Part shown: one piece after another, positions 18,862 to 28,083 of the stretch
Layout of the letters: the number at the start of each line of letters is the position of its first letter
How positions within the stretch are numbered: the first letter of the stretch is position 1
Assembly (NCBI RefSeq): GCF_900148515.1
Contig: NZ_FRXN01000003.1
Coordinates: 352,757-416,756, forward strand
Direction of reading: 5' to 3'
Source: Algoriphagus zhangzhouensis
Lineage (GTDB): Bacteria; Bacteroidota; Bacteroidia; Cytophagales; Cyclobacteriaceae
Length of the DNA: 64,000 nt
The notes under the pieces: model-generated
Told to the model about the DNA's origin: nothing
The model's input: only the letters and a program-made list of their open reading frames with translations
The model's database searches: none
Translations under genes and position numbers: made by a program

Positions 18862-19812
18862 TCAGGTAATTCGGACATACAACCAGGAAACATCCACTTT
18901 CCATTTTGCCCACAGCTTATAAAGCTTGAATTGAAGGGACTTTAAGCCACATTGAATCCCAAGGTGAATAAAACCTTCAGCTACTCCAAAATTGGCTGAC
19001 CAGAGTGCATGTTTTAGCTCATACATGATCCTTTTGTGCAGCGCTTCATTCTCCCGGTCATTTTCATTCATCTCTAGCGCCTTTTCACAGACTTTCAGTG
19101 TACTGGGAAGCATCTTGGACTCATAGCGTCTGTATTGGCCTGCAGACATAGAGTCATCATGGACTCTCTTTAAAACACCCACGTGATCTGAGAAAAGGAC
19201 AGGATACTTTCTGGCTAATCTCAATTGAACATCGAAATCCTCGTAATACAAATCAGGATCGTAACCGCTTTCTTTTTTAAGAATCTCAGCATTAAACACC
19301 ATAGTTGGAGCTGAAATAAAACTTCTCTCCAAAAGGGTCTCATAGATCAAACCCAATTCAATTTCTTCGGCTATTTCACCAAAATCATTTCTCTTGTAAA
19401 AAGTCCTGATTTCCCCATTCGGTTCTAAAATATAGGCATCTGAAAATACAAAAGCCGCCCTTGGATCCTTAACTAGCATATCTACAGAATTAGAAATATG
19501 GTCTGGATACAAGACATCATCTCCTGCCAAATCCACAACATAATCTACCTCCAACTCTGAAAGGCATTCATTAAACAGCTCACAGTAAGGCCTTGACTTA
19601 TCGAGAAACTTGGTTTTCACCGTGAACAAGCCAGTAAATTGCCCCAACCAATCTTGAATTTCATCTCGAGTCTGATCCTTACTACCATTATCAACAATCA
19701 ACAACTCCTTATGATAATAATCTTGGAGTGAAACACTTTCAAGTGTCTCCTTCACCCATTTTTCATGGTTGTAAGCAATGCAGATTATTCCAACCTGTGG
19801 TTTATCAATCAT
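18862..19812 (-). CDS. Family 2 glycosyltransferase
   Basis: A 316-aa GT-A glycosyltransferase. The N terminus VGIICIAYNHEKWVKETLES, the LLIVDNGSKDQT motif and the DDV segment in DLAGDDVLYPDH give the nucleotide-sugar binding core, followed by YEDFDVQLRLARKYP as the likely acceptor/catalytic region. It has no membrane segment apart from a weakly hydrophobic tail. It is the last gene of a three-gene minus-strand set with the GNAT-like and FdtA-like genes (1-nt gap upstream), which suggests a role in making a surface glycan with a modified sugar. Donor and acceptor are unknown. Confidence 0.85.
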   Translation of the reverse strand: MIDKPQVGIICIAYNHEKWVKETLESVSLQDYYHKELLIVDNGSKDQTRDEIQDWLGQFTGLFTVKTKFLDKSRPYCELFNECLSELEVDYVVDLAGDDVLYPDHISNSVDMLVKDPRAAFVFSDAYILEPNGEIRTFYKRNDFGEIAEEIELGLIYETLLERSFISAPTMVFNAEILKKESGYDPDLYYEDFDVQLRLARKYPVLFSDHVGVLKRVHDDSMSAGQYRRYESKMLPSTLKVCEKALEMNENDRENEALHKRIMYELKHALWSANFGVAEGFIHLGIQCGLKSLQFKLYKLWAKWKVDVSWLYVRIT

Positions 19813-19813
19813 C

Positions 19814-20740
19814 TTAAAAAGCTTTCTTCCAAGTTAGCTTATTTGAGACGTCATTGGAAAACTTAGATTTAAAAAACATCAAACTATGATTAGCTTCATT
19901 TTCTAAATCTGAAGACCCTAAATCCACAAAATCAACCTTCAAATCTACCGCCAGTTGAAAAAGTCGCATTAAGAGCATCTCTCCCAAATTTTTTATTGAA
20001 ACTTTTGGGTCGATCGCTGACTGAAAATAGTATAGACTTTTTGGAGTTAGGTTTACTCCCAATGTATGAGCAACAACTTGTTCATTTTGCCAGACAGAAA
20101 TCAGGTGATAGCACTCGGGAAACTCCGAAACCTGATTGATAATTCGTCCCTCATCTAAACTTACTTCATATCCTCTACTCCTATTCCACTGTCGGATTTC
20201 TTCAAGAAACGAGAAATTTTGAACAGGATGGCAAGTGATTTGAACCTTGTTTTGAAGGATCTTTTTGGAAAATTTAGGTTGATCTTGCTGGACAGCTTTC
20301 TTTAATTTCTTTTTCCCAACAAAAAATTGATGGGCCAAAGCTCCGGAAAATTGATATCCACTTTTGAAAAGTAAATACGAGAACAAATCCTGAGATTCCT
20401 GATAGGGTTTTGGAGCAAGAGTGAGTGACAATTCATAAACGCCAATGGATTTCAATTTTTGTTCCATGGATTGGATAAAAAAATCAACTTCCTCTGAATG
20501 GACTAGTTCTTCCATCCAAAACCCACCAAATGGGGCTTTGGGTAAAGAATTGGCTTTTCCGTCTTTTACGGCAAATGAAATAATCCCTTTTAGTTTCTCT
20601 CTTTTGTAAAAATTAATATCCCAATAATCCCCATAACCAGAAAGTGTCTCATTGTAGAGCAAATACTCCTTTCTATCGGGGGAAGCGGGGATTAATTCAA
20701 CCCAAAAATTTTCAGTGATTTCTTTCTTGAATACTTTCAA
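19814..20740 (-). CDS. GNAT/FemAB-like acyltransferase
   Basis: A 308-aa protein with the two-lobe pattern of FemAB/GNAT_6-type proteins (related to CelD/BcsL). The first lobe contains NFYKREKLKGIISFAVKDG and the second QNEQVVAHTLGVNL followed by YYFQSAIDP and GEMLLMRLFQLAVDLKVDF-VDLG, the acyl-CoA-binding type core. The start overlaps the end of the upstream cupin gene by 29 nt; the frame offers no closer ATG before conserved sequence, so coupling is likely. With the FdtA-like enzyme upstream it may N- or O-acylate an amino or deoxy sugar; this is inference from context. Confidence 0.68.
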   Translation of the reverse strand: MKVFKKEITENFWVELIPASPDRKEYLLYNETLSGYGDYWDINFYKREKLKGIISFAVKDGKANSLPKAPFGGFWMEELVHSEEVDFFIQSMEQKLKSIGVYELSLTLAPKPYQESQDLFSYLLFKSGYQFSGALAHQFFVGKKKLKKAVQQDQPKFSKKILQNKVQITCHPVQNFSFLEEIRQWNRSRGYEVSLDEGRIINQVSEFPECYHLISVWQNEQVVAHTLGVNLTPKSLYYFQSAIDPKVSIKNLGEMLLMRLFQLAVDLKVDFVDLGSSDLENEANHSLMFFKSKFSNDVSNKLTWKKAF

Positions 20741-21137
20741 AGTCTTTTATGTTTCGGATATAGTCATCTTCGGAATATACTTGATCTGACAAAACCAATA
20801 AAACGGCCTTTTCGCCAAATTCAGTTTCTACCCAATGCAATGGAGGAATAAAAAGACCCTTATCAGATTCGTCCAAGACAAATGTTTGAACATCTTGTCC
20901 GGGTTGGTGAACCATCACTTTGATTTCACCATGAATTGCAACCAAAACCTGAGATTCTTGCCAGTGGGCATGACTTCCTCTGGAGACATTGGCAGGGACA
21001 TCCGAAATCCAAAAACAACGCTGTATTCCACCTGGAAATATTCGAGCATTCTCCCAAAAAACCAAGTTTCCCCCCTCGGACTTCCGACTATCTAGGGTGA
21101 TCAATCGAAGTGTTTCTTGTTGGGTCAATTTATTCAT
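20712..21137 (-). CDS. FdtA/QdtA-type cupin (sugar 3,4-ketoisomerase family)
   Basis: A 141-aa single-domain cupin. The sequence GGNLVFWENARIFP, CFWISDVPANVSRGSHAHW and IHGEIKVMVH matches the dTDP-4-keto-6-deoxyglucose 3,4-/3,6-ketoisomerase family, with the His pair of the RGxHAH motif retained. True FdtA-type enzymes feed aminotransferases that build 3-amino-3,6-dideoxy sugars for S-layer or O-antigen glycans. Neither a dehydratase nor an aminotransferase is in this window, so the step it serves is unclear. It is the first gene of the cupin-acyltransferase-GT2 set. Confidence 0.82.
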   Translation of the reverse strand: MNKLTQQETLRLITLDSRKSEGGNLVFWENARIFPGGIQRCFWISDVPANVSRGSHAHWQESQVLVAIHGEIKVMVHQPGQDVQTFVLDESDKGLFIPPLHWVETEFGEKAVLLVLSDQVYSEDDYIRNIKDFESIQERNH

Positions 21138-21244
21138 TTGAAAAGCAATCGACTTAAAATTAAGATAAATCCAAAGGATTCTAGATTACACTTCCGTTAA
21201 TTTTCTAATTTCGAAGCCTGATACTTGAACCAATCCCCAGATTT

Positions 21245-21859
21245 TTGGAAGATCAACTAGCTTCAGATACATTCCTCACTTTGGCAGGAGAATCCAACGG
21301 ACTCTTCAAGGACCGAAACAGCAAATTCCTTTACTATGCTTTTCCTGTTCGATCTGAGGAAGAAGTCAAAGAAAGACAGGCCGAGCTCAAGAAAAAATAT
21401 TATGATGCAAGACATCATTGTTATGCCTTTGTGATCGGAAGGGATGGGGATTTTTTTAGAGCTTCAGATGACGGTGAGCCTAATCATACTGCTGGAGATC
21501 CTATTTTGGGACAAATCCGATCCCATAACTTGACCAATACCCTCATCATAGTTGTTAGGTATTTTGGGGGCACTAAACTTGGTGTAAGTGGTCTGATCAA
21601 TGCCTATAAAACTTCAGCCTCCATGGCTATTGAAGAGAATGAAATCATCGAAGAACAGGTCAAAGAGAGAGTCTCTATTCATTTCCCCTACCCAGTGATG
21701 AACGATGTCATGAAACTAGTAAAGCAATATGAATTAGAAATTTTGGATCAGGAAATGACTTTGGATTGTAAAATGACGCTTGAGTTTCGGGAAAAACTTA
21801 AAGAAACAGTCCTTGAGACTTTGGAGGACATTCAGGATCTCAGAATCCTAGAGTCCTAA
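21245..21859 (+). CDS. YigZ/IMPACT family protein
   Basis: A 204-aa protein with the UPF0029 N-terminal domain: GLFKDRNSKFLYYAFPV, ARHHCYAFVIG, DDGEPNHTAGDPILGQI and VVRYFGGTKLGVSGLINAYK are all classic. A short C-terminal DUF1949-like domain follows. The family is linked to translation control (IMPACT in eukaryotes) but its bacterial biochemistry is not settled. The start is a TTG, since no ATG precedes the conserved LTLAGESNG segment. Its last 12 bases overlap the converging exonuclease gene. Confidence 0.9.
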   Translation: MEDQLASDTFLTLAGESNGLFKDRNSKFLYYAFPVRSEEEVKERQAELKKKYYDARHHCYAFVIGRDGDFFRASDDGEPNHTAGDPILGQIRSHNLTNTLIIVVRYFGGTKLGVSGLINAYKTSASMAIEENEIIEEQVKERVSIHFPYPVMNDVMKLVKQYELEILDQEMTLDCKMTLEFREKLKETVLETLEDIQDLRILES

Positions 21860-22450
21860 TAATTCATCCAAATAACCTTCTACACGAAGTTTTTTGAAGA
21901 CTTCCAGACAAGCCCAAGCATCTGTGGCCGCATAACGAAGCTGTTTTTCTGTCAATTCAATCGCCTCCCAGTTAGAAACCTGTTCAGATTTTGATATCCG
22001 CATTCCCAAAACCATTGCGGTAAGATTACGAACTCCGACATTATGAAAACCCACTTTTTTCAATTCGTCATTCAAGTCGAAAAATGAGTTAGCATAAAAT
22101 GAATCAGTCAGCTTTGCCAGTCCTTTGATGTCATCATGAACGGCTGCTCCGATTTTCACGATTGTTTCCCTTTCCAATATCCCACGGATAGAATCTGGAA
22201 AACCGATTTCATTCAGTCTGAATAAAAAGGCCTGATTAGGAGTTGAAAGTTGAAGCAAAGAAACTTGATTGATGATTCCTTTTTTAAATGATGGTTTTGT
22301 TTCAGTATCAAAACCCAAAAGAGGTTGTTCCTCCAAAAACTCTACAACCTCATCCACCAATTCGGCATCATCTATCAAATAGATTTCACCTTCAAATTGG
22401 CCTAGCGGCAATGCATTGACTTCTTCTTTACTTATCCGAAATGGGATCAT
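21848..22450 (-). CDS. 3'-5' exonuclease (DEDD family, RNase D-like)
   Basis: A 200-aa single-domain DEDD exonuclease. Exo I is LGFDTETKPSF, Exo II lies around KIGAAVHDDIKGL, and Exo III is YAATDAWACLEVF with the Tyr-type pattern. It lacks the HRDC domain of classical RNase D, which matches the short Bacteroidota version. It should trim 3' ends of RNA or DNA in the cytoplasm. Its start overlaps the stop of the NhaC gene by 4 nt, so it is co-translated with it, and its 3' end overlaps the converging YigZ gene by 12 nt. Confidence 0.88.
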   Translation of the reverse strand: MIPFRISKEEVNALPLGQFEGEIYLIDDAELVDEVVEFLEEQPLLGFDTETKPSFKKGIINQVSLLQLSTPNQAFLFRLNEIGFPDSIRGILERETIVKIGAAVHDDIKGLAKLTDSFYANSFFDLNDELKKVGFHNVGVRNLTAMVLGMRISKSEQVSNWEAIELTEKQLRYAATDAWACLEVFKKLRVEGYLDELLGL

Positions 22451-23904
22451 GCTGTTACTTCTTCCTCTTCGTAAAAATTAATTCCAATTTTCAGGTATCC
22501 ATATAGGATGGTCATAAATGGGCTAATGATATTGAAAAAGCAAAACGGCGCATACACCAAAGTTGCCACTCCCAAAACCGACGCCTGAGTAGCTCCGCAG
22601 GTATTCCACGGAACCAATACAGAGGTAACAGTTGCTGAGTCCTCTAAAGTTCGACTTAAGTTTTCGGGCTTCAAACCTCTTTTTCTGTAGATATCAGCAT
22701 ACATTCTTCCTGGCACCAAAATCGCTAAATATTGATCTGAAGTAGTGATATTAAAAAACACACAAGTAGCGGCAGTTGTTGCGATCAAAGAGCCAACTTT
22801 GTGGACTTTTCTTATAACTGCCTCAGCCAAAACTCGAAGCATACCACTGACTTCCATAATCCCTCCAAAAATCATTGCGCATATGATCAACCAGATGGTG
22901 TTTAGCATCCCTCCCATTCCTCGAGTTACCAATAACTCATTGACAACGTCATTGGAAGTCACAACAGAAATCTCACCATAAAGGGACATCATCACAGCTT
23001 TAAAGCTTTGATAGGCAAAAGATCCTGGCTCATTTGCAATCAATTGAATGATTTCAGGTTGGAAAATAATTGCAAACACCCCTCCCAATAAGGCTCCGAT
23101 CAACAAGGCCGGAATTGCAGGGACTTTCTTGATAATCAAGGTCAATACCACACCTGGCACTATGAATAACCAGCCATTGATATTGAATTTCTCTAAAATA
23201 ACGGTAGAAATAGCTTTTACATCCTCAACAGAACCTTGAGTCTCATAATTAAATCCAATCACGATAAATAGGATCAAGGTAATGACAATTGACGGAACTG
23301 TCGTCTTCGCCATGTGCCTGATGTGAGTAAACAAGTCTGTTCCCGCCATAGCAGGAGCCAAATTGGTAGTATCAGACAAAGGAGACATTTTATCACCAAA
23401 ATAGGCCCCTGAAATAATCGCTCCTGCAATTATTCCTTCTTCAAATCCCAATGCTTTTCCAATTCCCAATAATGCAACACCGACTGTAGCAACAGTCGTC
23501 CAAGAACTACCTGTAGAAACAGAAACCACTCCACTTACAAAACATGCTGCAAATAGGAATATAGTAGGACTTAATACTTGCAAACCATAATAAATCATAG
23601 CTGGTACGATCCCACTTAAAAGCCAAGTACCTGCTAAAGCTCCGATTAAAAACAGTATCAAAATACTGGACATAGCCGAGCTAATACTATTAACTATTCC
23701 ATCTTGGAGAGTTTCCCAGTTGAAGCCGAGTCTGAAAATAGCTACCAAAGCGGCAACTCCTGCAGATAAAACCAAAACGATTTGATTGGATCCTGACAAA
23801 CCATCGGTACCAAAGACTCTGATATTCAGAACAAGAAGTATGATCAAGAAAATCAACGGAATCAGTGCATCTAGCACTTTGGGTTCTTTAAACGGTACCT
23901 GCAT
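22447..23904 (-). CDS. nhaC: NhaC family Na+/H+ antiporter
   Basis: A 485-aa polytopic inner-membrane protein with 11-12 hydrophobic segments. Conserved pieces include VSGVVSVSTGSSWTTVATVG, GAYFGDKMSPLSDTTNLAPA and LVPWNTCGATQASVLGV, all diagnostic of the NhaC clan. It exchanges sodium for protons and fits a marine or saline lifestyle. It overlaps the downstream exonuclease start by 4 nt. An FAD oxidoreductase lies 45 nt upstream on the same strand. No leader or riboswitch is visible in the short gap. Confidence 0.93.
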   Translation of the reverse strand: MQVPFKEPKVLDALIPLIFLIILLVLNIRVFGTDGLSGSNQIVLVLSAGVAALVAIFRLGFNWETLQDGIVNSISSAMSSILILFLIGALAGTWLLSGIVPAMIYYGLQVLSPTIFLFAACFVSGVVSVSTGSSWTTVATVGVALLGIGKALGFEEGIIAGAIISGAYFGDKMSPLSDTTNLAPAMAGTDLFTHIRHMAKTTVPSIVITLILFIVIGFNYETQGSVEDVKAISTVILEKFNINGWLFIVPGVVLTLIIKKVPAIPALLIGALLGGVFAIIFQPEIIQLIANEPGSFAYQSFKAVMMSLYGEISVVTSNDVVNELLVTRGMGGMLNTIWLIICAMIFGGIMEVSGMLRVLAEAVIRKVHKVGSLIATTAATCVFFNITTSDQYLAILVPGRMYADIYRKRGLKPENLSRTLEDSATVTSVLVPWNTCGATQASVLGVATLVYAPFCFFNIISPFMTILYGYLKIGINFYEEEEVTA

Positions 23905-23949
23905 TTATAATATATTGGTGATTTAAACTTTGAATCTAACCAAAAAAAA

Positions 23950-25080
23950 TTAATTCCCTTTTCTCAAAAGGTCGCTCAGCTCCTTTCCTACCTGCCACCC
24001 TAGAGCTACCCCCATACCTCCCAAACGCACAGCTGCAGCAGTTTTCTCCCCAACCTTTTGAAGAATGGGGGTTTTCGTTGGGCCAAAACCCATAATTCCT
24101 GTCCATTCCATCTCCCATTCAATTTCTTTTCCAGGAAAAATGACAGTGGATGCCATCTCTTTCAGATGATTCTGAATTTTCGGATTTACAGAAAACTCTG
24201 TTGTATTCTCTCCTTCAAAATCTTTATTCCTAGCTCCTCCCAAGAGTAATCTTCCATCAACAGAACGAAAATAAACATAGCCTTTGTCCATATGGAAACA
24301 TCCTTTCCAAGGAACTTTGAATCCTAGTGGTTTGGAAACCATCACTAGTCCTCTTCCTGGCTCAATCCCTGATTCAGGCCATATTTTTTTGGTAAAGGCA
24401 TTGGAACAAATGGCAACTCGGCCGCCTTCAAAATTAAATTCTCGATTCAGGCCTTTATCCATTGCCAGCAATTTCCCTGTATCTTTTTCAATTTCCAGAA
24501 CTTCTACACCGGTAATGATTTTTACACCGGTTTTTCCAGCCAATTCCCATAAAGCGGCTAAATATTTCCCTGGATCCAGTTCTCCTTCAAAGGCATTTTT
24601 CACAACAGTCTGAACTGAATCAGAAAACCCCAGCTTACCAATTTTACCTACTTTGGAAAAAACAGGCCCTTTGAATGTTTTCTTTAGGATTTGATTAATC
24701 TCTGGGATTTGTTCGACAGCTGCCAATTGTTCTTGATCTATCAATTCAAATCCACCAAGTGTTTTGTAATCCAAAACTTTGTCTCCAAATTCTTTTCTGA
24801 TTTTTTGTAAGCCTTTATATCGTCTTTGAACCAACTCTACCACTTCATCCTGTGTCATGGTCCAAAAGTCATCCAAAATCTCTGTCAAGCTCCCAAAACA
24901 AGCAAACCCAGCATTTTTCGTGCTCGCCCCTGTCGGAAAAACACCTCTTTCCAATACCAAAATTTTCGCTTTGGGGTGCTTCCTTTTAAAATGAATGGCA
25001 GTAGATAAACCAACAAAGCCAGCTCCAACTACGACCAAGTCATGGTTCAAAAAATGCTTTTGTTCCCAATAGCTTAACAT
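23950..25080 (-). CDS. FAD-dependent oxidoreductase (glycine/D-amino-acid oxidase family)
   Basis: A 376-aa DAO-family flavoprotein. It begins with a short N-terminal helix and then DLVVVGAGFVGLSTAIHFKR, the FAD-binding motif, with E in LVLERGVFPTGAST at the ribose-binding position. STKNAGFACFGS is a characteristic substrate-domain start, and the end GMGVALGWQVGKELSDLL closes the FAD site. It is the most upstream gene of a probable FAD oxidase-NhaC-exonuclease unit. The substrate (an amine or amino acid) cannot be read from sequence. It is diverged from the other DAO gene at 10.7 kb. Confidence 0.82.
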   Translation of the reverse strand: MLSYWEQKHFLNHDLVVVGAGFVGLSTAIHFKRKHPKAKILVLERGVFPTGASTKNAGFACFGSLTEILDDFWTMTQDEVVELVQRRYKGLQKIRKEFGDKVLDYKTLGGFELIDQEQLAAVEQIPEINQILKKTFKGPVFSKVGKIGKLGFSDSVQTVVKNAFEGELDPGKYLAALWELAGKTGVKIITGVEVLEIEKDTGKLLAMDKGLNREFNFEGGRVAICSNAFTKKIWPESGIEPGRGLVMVSKPLGFKVPWKGCFHMDKGYVYFRSVDGRLLLGGARNKDFEGENTTEFSVNPKIQNHLKEMASTVIFPGKEIEWEMEWTGIMGFGPTKTPILQKVGEKTAAAVRLGGMGVALGWQVGKELSDLLRKGN

Positions 25081-25156
25081 TTTACCTGAGTATTAAATTT
25101 TGAGAGTGAGAATTTGTAATTTATATGCAAAACTTAAGAAATATACCCAAAATGCC

Positions 25157-25636
25157 ATGAGAAAAATAGATGAGCTGTTGAATGAATATGGTTTAAGTCA
25201 TCAAAACCCTACCAATAAATTGATTCATTGGTTTTGCGTTCCAGCCATTTTCTTTAGCATCGTGGGTTTGGTTTTTAGCATACCTGCAGGACCTCTGCCT
25301 GAATTCTTTCCGCTTTTGGACAATTTTGCCAATTGGGCCACAGTAATTCTATTCATTGTATTGATTTACTATGTTACTCTTTCCGGCCCTCTGGCGTTTG
25401 GCATGCTCTTCTTTTCAGCTCTTTGCCTGGCCTTAGCCAATTTTCTTAACCTTACATTTCCTGGAAAGCTCTGGATGATCAGTTTGGGAATATTTATCAT
25501 TGCTTGGATCATCCAATTCTATGGGCATAAAGTGGAAGGCAAAAAACCTTCATTTTTTAAGGACGTCCAGTTTCTAATGATCGGTCCAGCCTGGTTGATG
25601 CACTTTATTTACAAAAAGCTAGGATTTGCTTATTGA
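25157..25636 (+). CDS. Mpo1-like family protein (DUF962)
   Basis: About 159 aa from the ATG at 25157; the frame is open 57 nt upstream, but that extension lacks family similarity. The conserved text is LSHQNPTNKLIHWFCVP near the start and IQFYGHKVEGKKPSFFKDV near the end, with about four membrane helices between. Yeast Mpo1 is an Fe(II)-dependent dioxygenase for 2-hydroxy fatty acids, and the His residues in these two motifs are the presumed metal ligands. The bacterial role is inferred only. The gene converges on the patatin-like gene with a 7-nt overlap. Confidence 0.83.
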   Translation: MRKIDELLNEYGLSHQNPTNKLIHWFCVPAIFFSIVGLVFSIPAGPLPEFFPLLDNFANWATVILFIVLIYYVTLSGPLAFGMLFFSALCLALANFLNLTFPGKLWMISLGIFIIAWIIQFYGHKVEGKKPSFFKDVQFLMIGPAWLMHFIYKKLGFAY

Positions 25637-27909
25637 TTCGACACCATCACAGAATCTTGACTTTCGAACAACTCTTTTATTCTAGCCAACGAATTCTGGT
25701 TTTTTGAGGTGTGAATACTCATGAGTATTGATTGCTTTTCCCTAGCAGTAAGCCTCCAGTTCAAAGAAGCCCGTTGCATAGTCTCCTGACTCCCTGATAG
25801 CTCTTCTGTTTGAACTAATTCCGGAGCGTATTCAAATTCAATTTTCTCCAAGTCAAAAGGCATGGATTCCGCCATGTAATTGAAAAGCACCTCATTTTGG
25901 ATCGTCTGAACATTATCCCAATTGGAATAAATATTCTTCAATGGGGTAAACACTTTTTCAAAAATTCTCGGAGAAGGAGTTTCTGGAATTTCAAGAGATT
26001 TTTCTGAATCACGAATGGTTACCAAAACCACTCCTGATGTATTCTCTGCAATCCATTTTTGAAACACATAGGTGAAACGCAAAGCATCCTGGATACCAAA
26101 ATTATCAGACAAACCAGTGTCCATCGTCTCCATGATAGGATCAGATGGCAATTGAATGTTTGGGGTAATAAATGGAAAAGTTGCACTCATCCTCAAAGCG
26201 GTTAAAAATCGCAGATCTTGGGCATCCTGATCTCTAAAGAATCTCAAGAAATCAATGCTTTGTTTCTTCTCATTGGCTCCCAATTTACCCATGACCGAAG
26301 TTCCCAAATAGGACATGGAATGGGGAGAAATCACGAGTTTACGACCGTCGTTGGTGATTAAAGATGAAACAGGCATTATGGGAATTAAACCGTTTTCCTC
26401 AGGTTCCTTGTATGCATGGAGTGGCTTATCCAATATTCTTTCAGTATTGATATTAAACTGATTTTCAAAAGCAAAACCCCTATCTTTCAGATACTTAAAC
26501 CCATTATAAGAATAATATTGATTTCTAATCAGCAAGTCATTGACCAATAAAGAAAAAATGATAGGATTGAGATTATCAGCGGACATTTGATCCAAATAAA
26601 CTGAGTCTGCAGGATTGATTTGAGAATCAGACTTCGATCTAAGGTATAATTCTCTAAAAAACGCTTCACCCAAAACGCCACCAGAGGCCCCTGTAAATAA
26701 TTCTGTATGCTTGATAACCTCCCCCTCATTGATTTCATAGATATTTTGTAAAACCAATAAGGTCCAAAGTGCGGCTCTTTGCCCTCCTCCACTAGCAGCT
26801 ATCAACACCAATTTAGGCTTTTCATCCCCCGTTTTCTTTTTCCATTCAGCAAGAATCGCTTCCGTATTCTCTCTGTCTTTTTCAACTGTATCGGGATCCA
26901 AAATCTCATTTAACCTTTCCAGATTGTAGGGGGCAGGACTGACCTGATAGTTCATCCCAAAAGCCTCATGAGGCCTATTGAGAAATCCGAAATTGGAAAA
27001 ATAGTTGGCCAAAATTAGTAGCGAAAAAACAACCACAGTAGACCAACTTCTCAACCAAAAGCTTGCAGCGCCGACCAACATGACCAAAATCGCCAATAAA
27101 ATAGTGACACTCATCGCTGCTGGTAATTGCAGAATTGGGTTCTCTTTGAAAAAGCCCAAAAACAAAACAAATAGGATCAAGAAAATCTGAATCACGAACA
27201 AGTTCAGGTGATTTTGATCAAATACCTTAAGAAGCTTTTGCCTTTCAAACCTTGAAATATCAGGTCGCACTGGAATCAGTTTGAAATTGACTCCAAGATA
27301 ATATTGGACAGAATCTTTTTTGTTTTTTAGTTCTTTATAGCGACTGAGTACATTGGCACGAGTTAACTTTACTTTTTTGAGTCGCTTATTTAGAGTGCCA
27401 GCAAACAAGACAAAAAAGTCCTTGTTCGTAAAGGCGAAATAGGCAAAAATTAAGGCATAGGAAACAATACTACCTACTGTAAATCCTGCAAAATAGCCCA
27501 ACACTCTCCAGTCATTAGGCACACTATTGTGCAACTGAAAATCAATAAATTTTAGATTATAACACAAGTAAAAAATGGTCGGAATAATGGAATTATTGAT
27601 GCAATAATGGATAAATGGCTTATTGACTACAGCCAAAAATGGAAAGTTTCTCCCATCCATAATGTATGTCGTCATATGGAAGGCCATAGTAAAAATGGCA
27701 AAGCCAATTCCCATCATCAAGAAACTTACCCAAGAGACCTCATGAAGGTATTCAGGATCTAAAAAAAGAAAAGGAACTCCCAGAACTACTCCGAAATTTT
27801 CGAAGACAATCATTAGTAGAAGGACCCAAATCAGGATCAATGCCAGGTTTTTCTTTAGATGTAATAAAAACAACTGGACCGGAAAACTATTCCAAAGTTT
27901 ATCTCTCAT
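25630..27909 (-). CDS. Membrane-bound patatin-like phospholipase
   Basis: A 759-aa protein. The first ~320 residues contain about eight hydrophobic segments. The rest is a patatin-type acyl hydrolase: an oxyanion-hole-like ASGGGQRAALW, the nucleophile motif GASGG (S409) and the dyad aspartate in DTGLSDNFG (D597). It should cleave acyl chains from lipids at the inner membrane, but the substrate is unknown. It stands alone on its strand between the Mpo1-like gene (overlapping 3' ends) and a 174-nt divergent gap. A polytopic membrane domain on a patatin is less common than the soluble form. Confidence 0.82.
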   Translation of the reverse strand: MRDKLWNSFPVQLFLLHLKKNLALILIWVLLLMIVFENFGVVLGVPFLFLDPEYLHEVSWVSFLMMGIGFAIFTMAFHMTTYIMDGRNFPFLAVVNKPFIHYCINNSIIPTIFYLCYNLKFIDFQLHNSVPNDWRVLGYFAGFTVGSIVSYALIFAYFAFTNKDFFVLFAGTLNKRLKKVKLTRANVLSRYKELKNKKDSVQYYLGVNFKLIPVRPDISRFERQKLLKVFDQNHLNLFVIQIFLILFVLFLGFFKENPILQLPAAMSVTILLAILVMLVGAASFWLRSWSTVVVFSLLILANYFSNFGFLNRPHEAFGMNYQVSPAPYNLERLNEILDPDTVEKDRENTEAILAEWKKKTGDEKPKLVLIAASGGGQRAALWTLLVLQNIYEINEGEVIKHTELFTGASGGVLGEAFFRELYLRSKSDSQINPADSVYLDQMSADNLNPIIFSLLVNDLLIRNQYYSYNGFKYLKDRGFAFENQFNINTERILDKPLHAYKEPEENGLIPIMPVSSLITNDGRKLVISPHSMSYLGTSVMGKLGANEKKQSIDFLRFFRDQDAQDLRFLTALRMSATFPFITPNIQLPSDPIMETMDTGLSDNFGIQDALRFTYVFQKWIAENTSGVVLVTIRDSEKSLEIPETPSPRIFEKVFTPLKNIYSNWDNVQTIQNEVLFNYMAESMPFDLEKIEFEYAPELVQTEELSGSQETMQRASLNWRLTAREKQSILMSIHTSKNQNSLARIKELFESQDSVMVSNQ

Positions 27910-28083
27910 GGGAATCGATAATTCTAAAAGTTACAGCTTTTATTTTCATCCAAAAAAGTCAAATCAAACAATACTGATATTCAGAGCCTTAAAACTTCAA
28001 TTCAGAACCCATTAGATTTTTACAAAAATCCACATGGTCATTCAAATGAATAATTTTACCTTCATGCCCCAAATAGAAAACAT

